Source: Lobosporangium transversale
Taxonomy: Eukaryota > Mortierellomycota > Mortierellomycetes > Mortierellales > Mortierellaceae
Direction of reading: 5' to 3'
Assembly (NCBI RefSeq): GCF_002105155.1
Contig: NW_019028993.1
Location: 744,001-808,000 of the forward strand
DNA length: 64,000 nucleotides
In this document: piece by piece, positions 62,976 to 64,000 of the stretch
Numbering within the stretch: position 1 is the stretch's first letter
How the letters are laid out: the number at the start of each line of letters is the position of its first letter
The notes under the pieces: model-generated
What the model saw: only the letters and a program-made list of their open reading frames with translations
Told to the model about the DNA's origin: nothing
Database searches by the model: none
Program-made: the position numbers and the translations under genes

Positions 62976-63332
62976 TTCGGACTATGTAAAAATTCTTGCG
63001 TGTAAATCGGAGGAGGGTTCATTACCTCAATACCTCCAAGACCATCCCATGATACACATCTCTATTTCGCGACACCCACATCTTCCCCTTCTTCTGCTTC
63101 CCCTTTATTCCTATCCACCCAGAGTGTACAGGAGAGGCGATTATTGGATCAAACATATTAAAGCTCTTCAATTGCACTACAAACAGTAAGACAGTAAGAG
63201 GATGTACATCTATCAAAGATCCATAGATCTCCTTCTGATTGCTAAGAAGACTTTAGCGTAGTGAATCGTGGATTTATTAAAGAACTTCTTAATTCCAATT
63301 GTCGTTGCCTTTTTTTTTTTTTTTTTTTTTTT

Positions 63333-63484
63333 TTATTGCTTCTTTTTCGCAGAAGCGGGTGATGAGGATCCACTGTTTCCTGTTGAAAATTTCGCAAGTG
63401 TAGCGGCAATATCAGGCATCTCAAAGTTCGGCATCTGGGCCGCATCCTGCATCCCTTGCATTTCCTGCATAGCTTCTGGGTCTA

Positions 63485-63523
<39 letters not shown>

Positions 63524-63845
63524 TCATAAAACAGAATAATGTAAGGTTAAAGAGAAGTCTGTTAGAGAACAAATCCGAAATATTTCAAACTTTTGTTCTT
63601 GAAATAATTAAAGAAGATGAATCCGTACCCATATTAGCCATCAATTTTGGCATGAGGAAAAGCATCAATACACTGAAGCCCATCATAAGCATCATTGGGT
63701 TAGCGAACAGGTGTGACAACTTGAATCCTTCACGAGGCTAATATCAGTCAATAATTTTATAATAAAAAAGGAGAGGATATTTATCATTAGTCTCCCAACA
63801 GCTCTTAATCTGATATTCATATCAATAATAACTGCATAGGTAGTC

Positions 63846-63876
<31 letters not shown>

Positions 63877-64000
63877 CTCTCTCTTCATCCTTACAATAAA
63901 GTATGACGCCGCAGCCCGTGGAGCAAGAGTTAGTGGAAACTGAAGACTATTATCATTGTTGGACCAATCGGCTCCCAAGCTGACCATGTATGCTCGGGAT
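63333..64000 (-). CDS. EMC7: ER membrane protein complex subunit 7, 3' part (runs off window)
   Basis: EMC inserts tail-anchored and multipass proteins into the ER membrane; subunit 7 has a lumenal beta-sandwich and one membrane helix. Three exons seen: 64000 (or beyond)-63895, 63737-63629 and 63481-63333. The first shows VSLGADWSNNDNSLQFPLTLAPRAAASYF. The second shows FKLSHLFANPMMLMMGFSVL and MLFLMPKLMANM, the membrane helix with the NPM motif typical of the family. The last is a Gln/Met-rich and Ser/Lys-rich cytosolic tail ending SAKKKQ. Junctions are in frame. The N terminus is outside the window. Introns have A/T runs (63497-63523 and 63847-63876). Confidence 0.88.

Larger units (their letters stand above)
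62272..63332. other. Spacer with repeats, before EMC7
   Basis: Holds a hairpin (AATAGAAAAGAGT at 62312-62324 with its complement at 62331-62343), a 43-bp tandem repeat, a deleted Tc1 family-3 copy and an A run at about 62762-62792. No gene is supported in the remaining stretch up to the EMC7 stop. Confidence 0.55.

Overview
The window comes from a fungal nuclear genome, most likely an early-diverging lineage of the Mucoromycota/Mortierellomycota kind. This rests on spliced genes with short GT-AG introns, fungal housekeeping proteins (TRM82, ATP synthase subunit k, a Doa4/USP8-type deubiquitinase, AIP1, EMC7, the meiotic protein MSH4), Ty3/gypsy and chromodomain LTR elements, abundant Tc1/mariner/IS630 transposons, and very many long A/T homopolymer runs in introns and spacers. 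No species is claimed.

Layout. About 1-33.7 kb is a compact gene island without obvious transposons: chromate transporter (-), MSH4 (+), SCY1-like pseudokinase (+), alpha-arrestin (-), TRM82 (+), ATP synthase subunit k (-), a membrane metallophosphoesterase (-), a hormone-sensitive-lipase-type hydrolase (+), galactokinase (+), adenine phosphoribosyltransferase (+), a USP8-dimer/rhodanese/USP deubiquitinase (-), actin-interacting protein 1 (-) and a probable kinetochore NNF1/PMF1 protein (+). These genes serve unrelated housekeeping roles; no pathway cluster is evident.

About 34.4-63 kb is a nested transposon island. From left to right: a Tc1 relic, a truncated Tc1 family-1 copy, a degenerate gypsy gag broken by a solo LTR, a broken chromovirus pol, a complete Tc1 family-2 element whose two flanks belong to different retroelements, a second gypsy remnant, a full gypsy element (41574-47550) lying 14 bp upstream of a tRNA-Met gene and carrying a hAT-type MITE in its polyprotein, a TIR element with TTTGGCAGCC repeats, a hAT-like end with a 34-bp tandem array, and a Tc1 family-3 element with 200-bp arms. 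Last is an IS630/Tc1-like element (51388-62271) into which three later insertions can be ordered: a 6384-bp intact chromovirus (identical-looking LTRs, AGCGG target duplication), a Tc1 family-1 element, and a 101-bp MITE inside an intron. The window ends in the 3' part of EMC7 (-).

Most notable are the chromovirus with a candidate -1 gag-pol frameshift heptamer and a 215-codon antisense ORF between pol and the 3' LTR; the gypsy element at a Ty3-like distance from a tRNA gene; and the IS630-like transposase with a SUMO-interaction-like N terminus and an RGG-rich insert in its DDE domain. Exon boundaries were read by eye from splice signals and reading frame. Identities are from recognised motifs, not from database searches.
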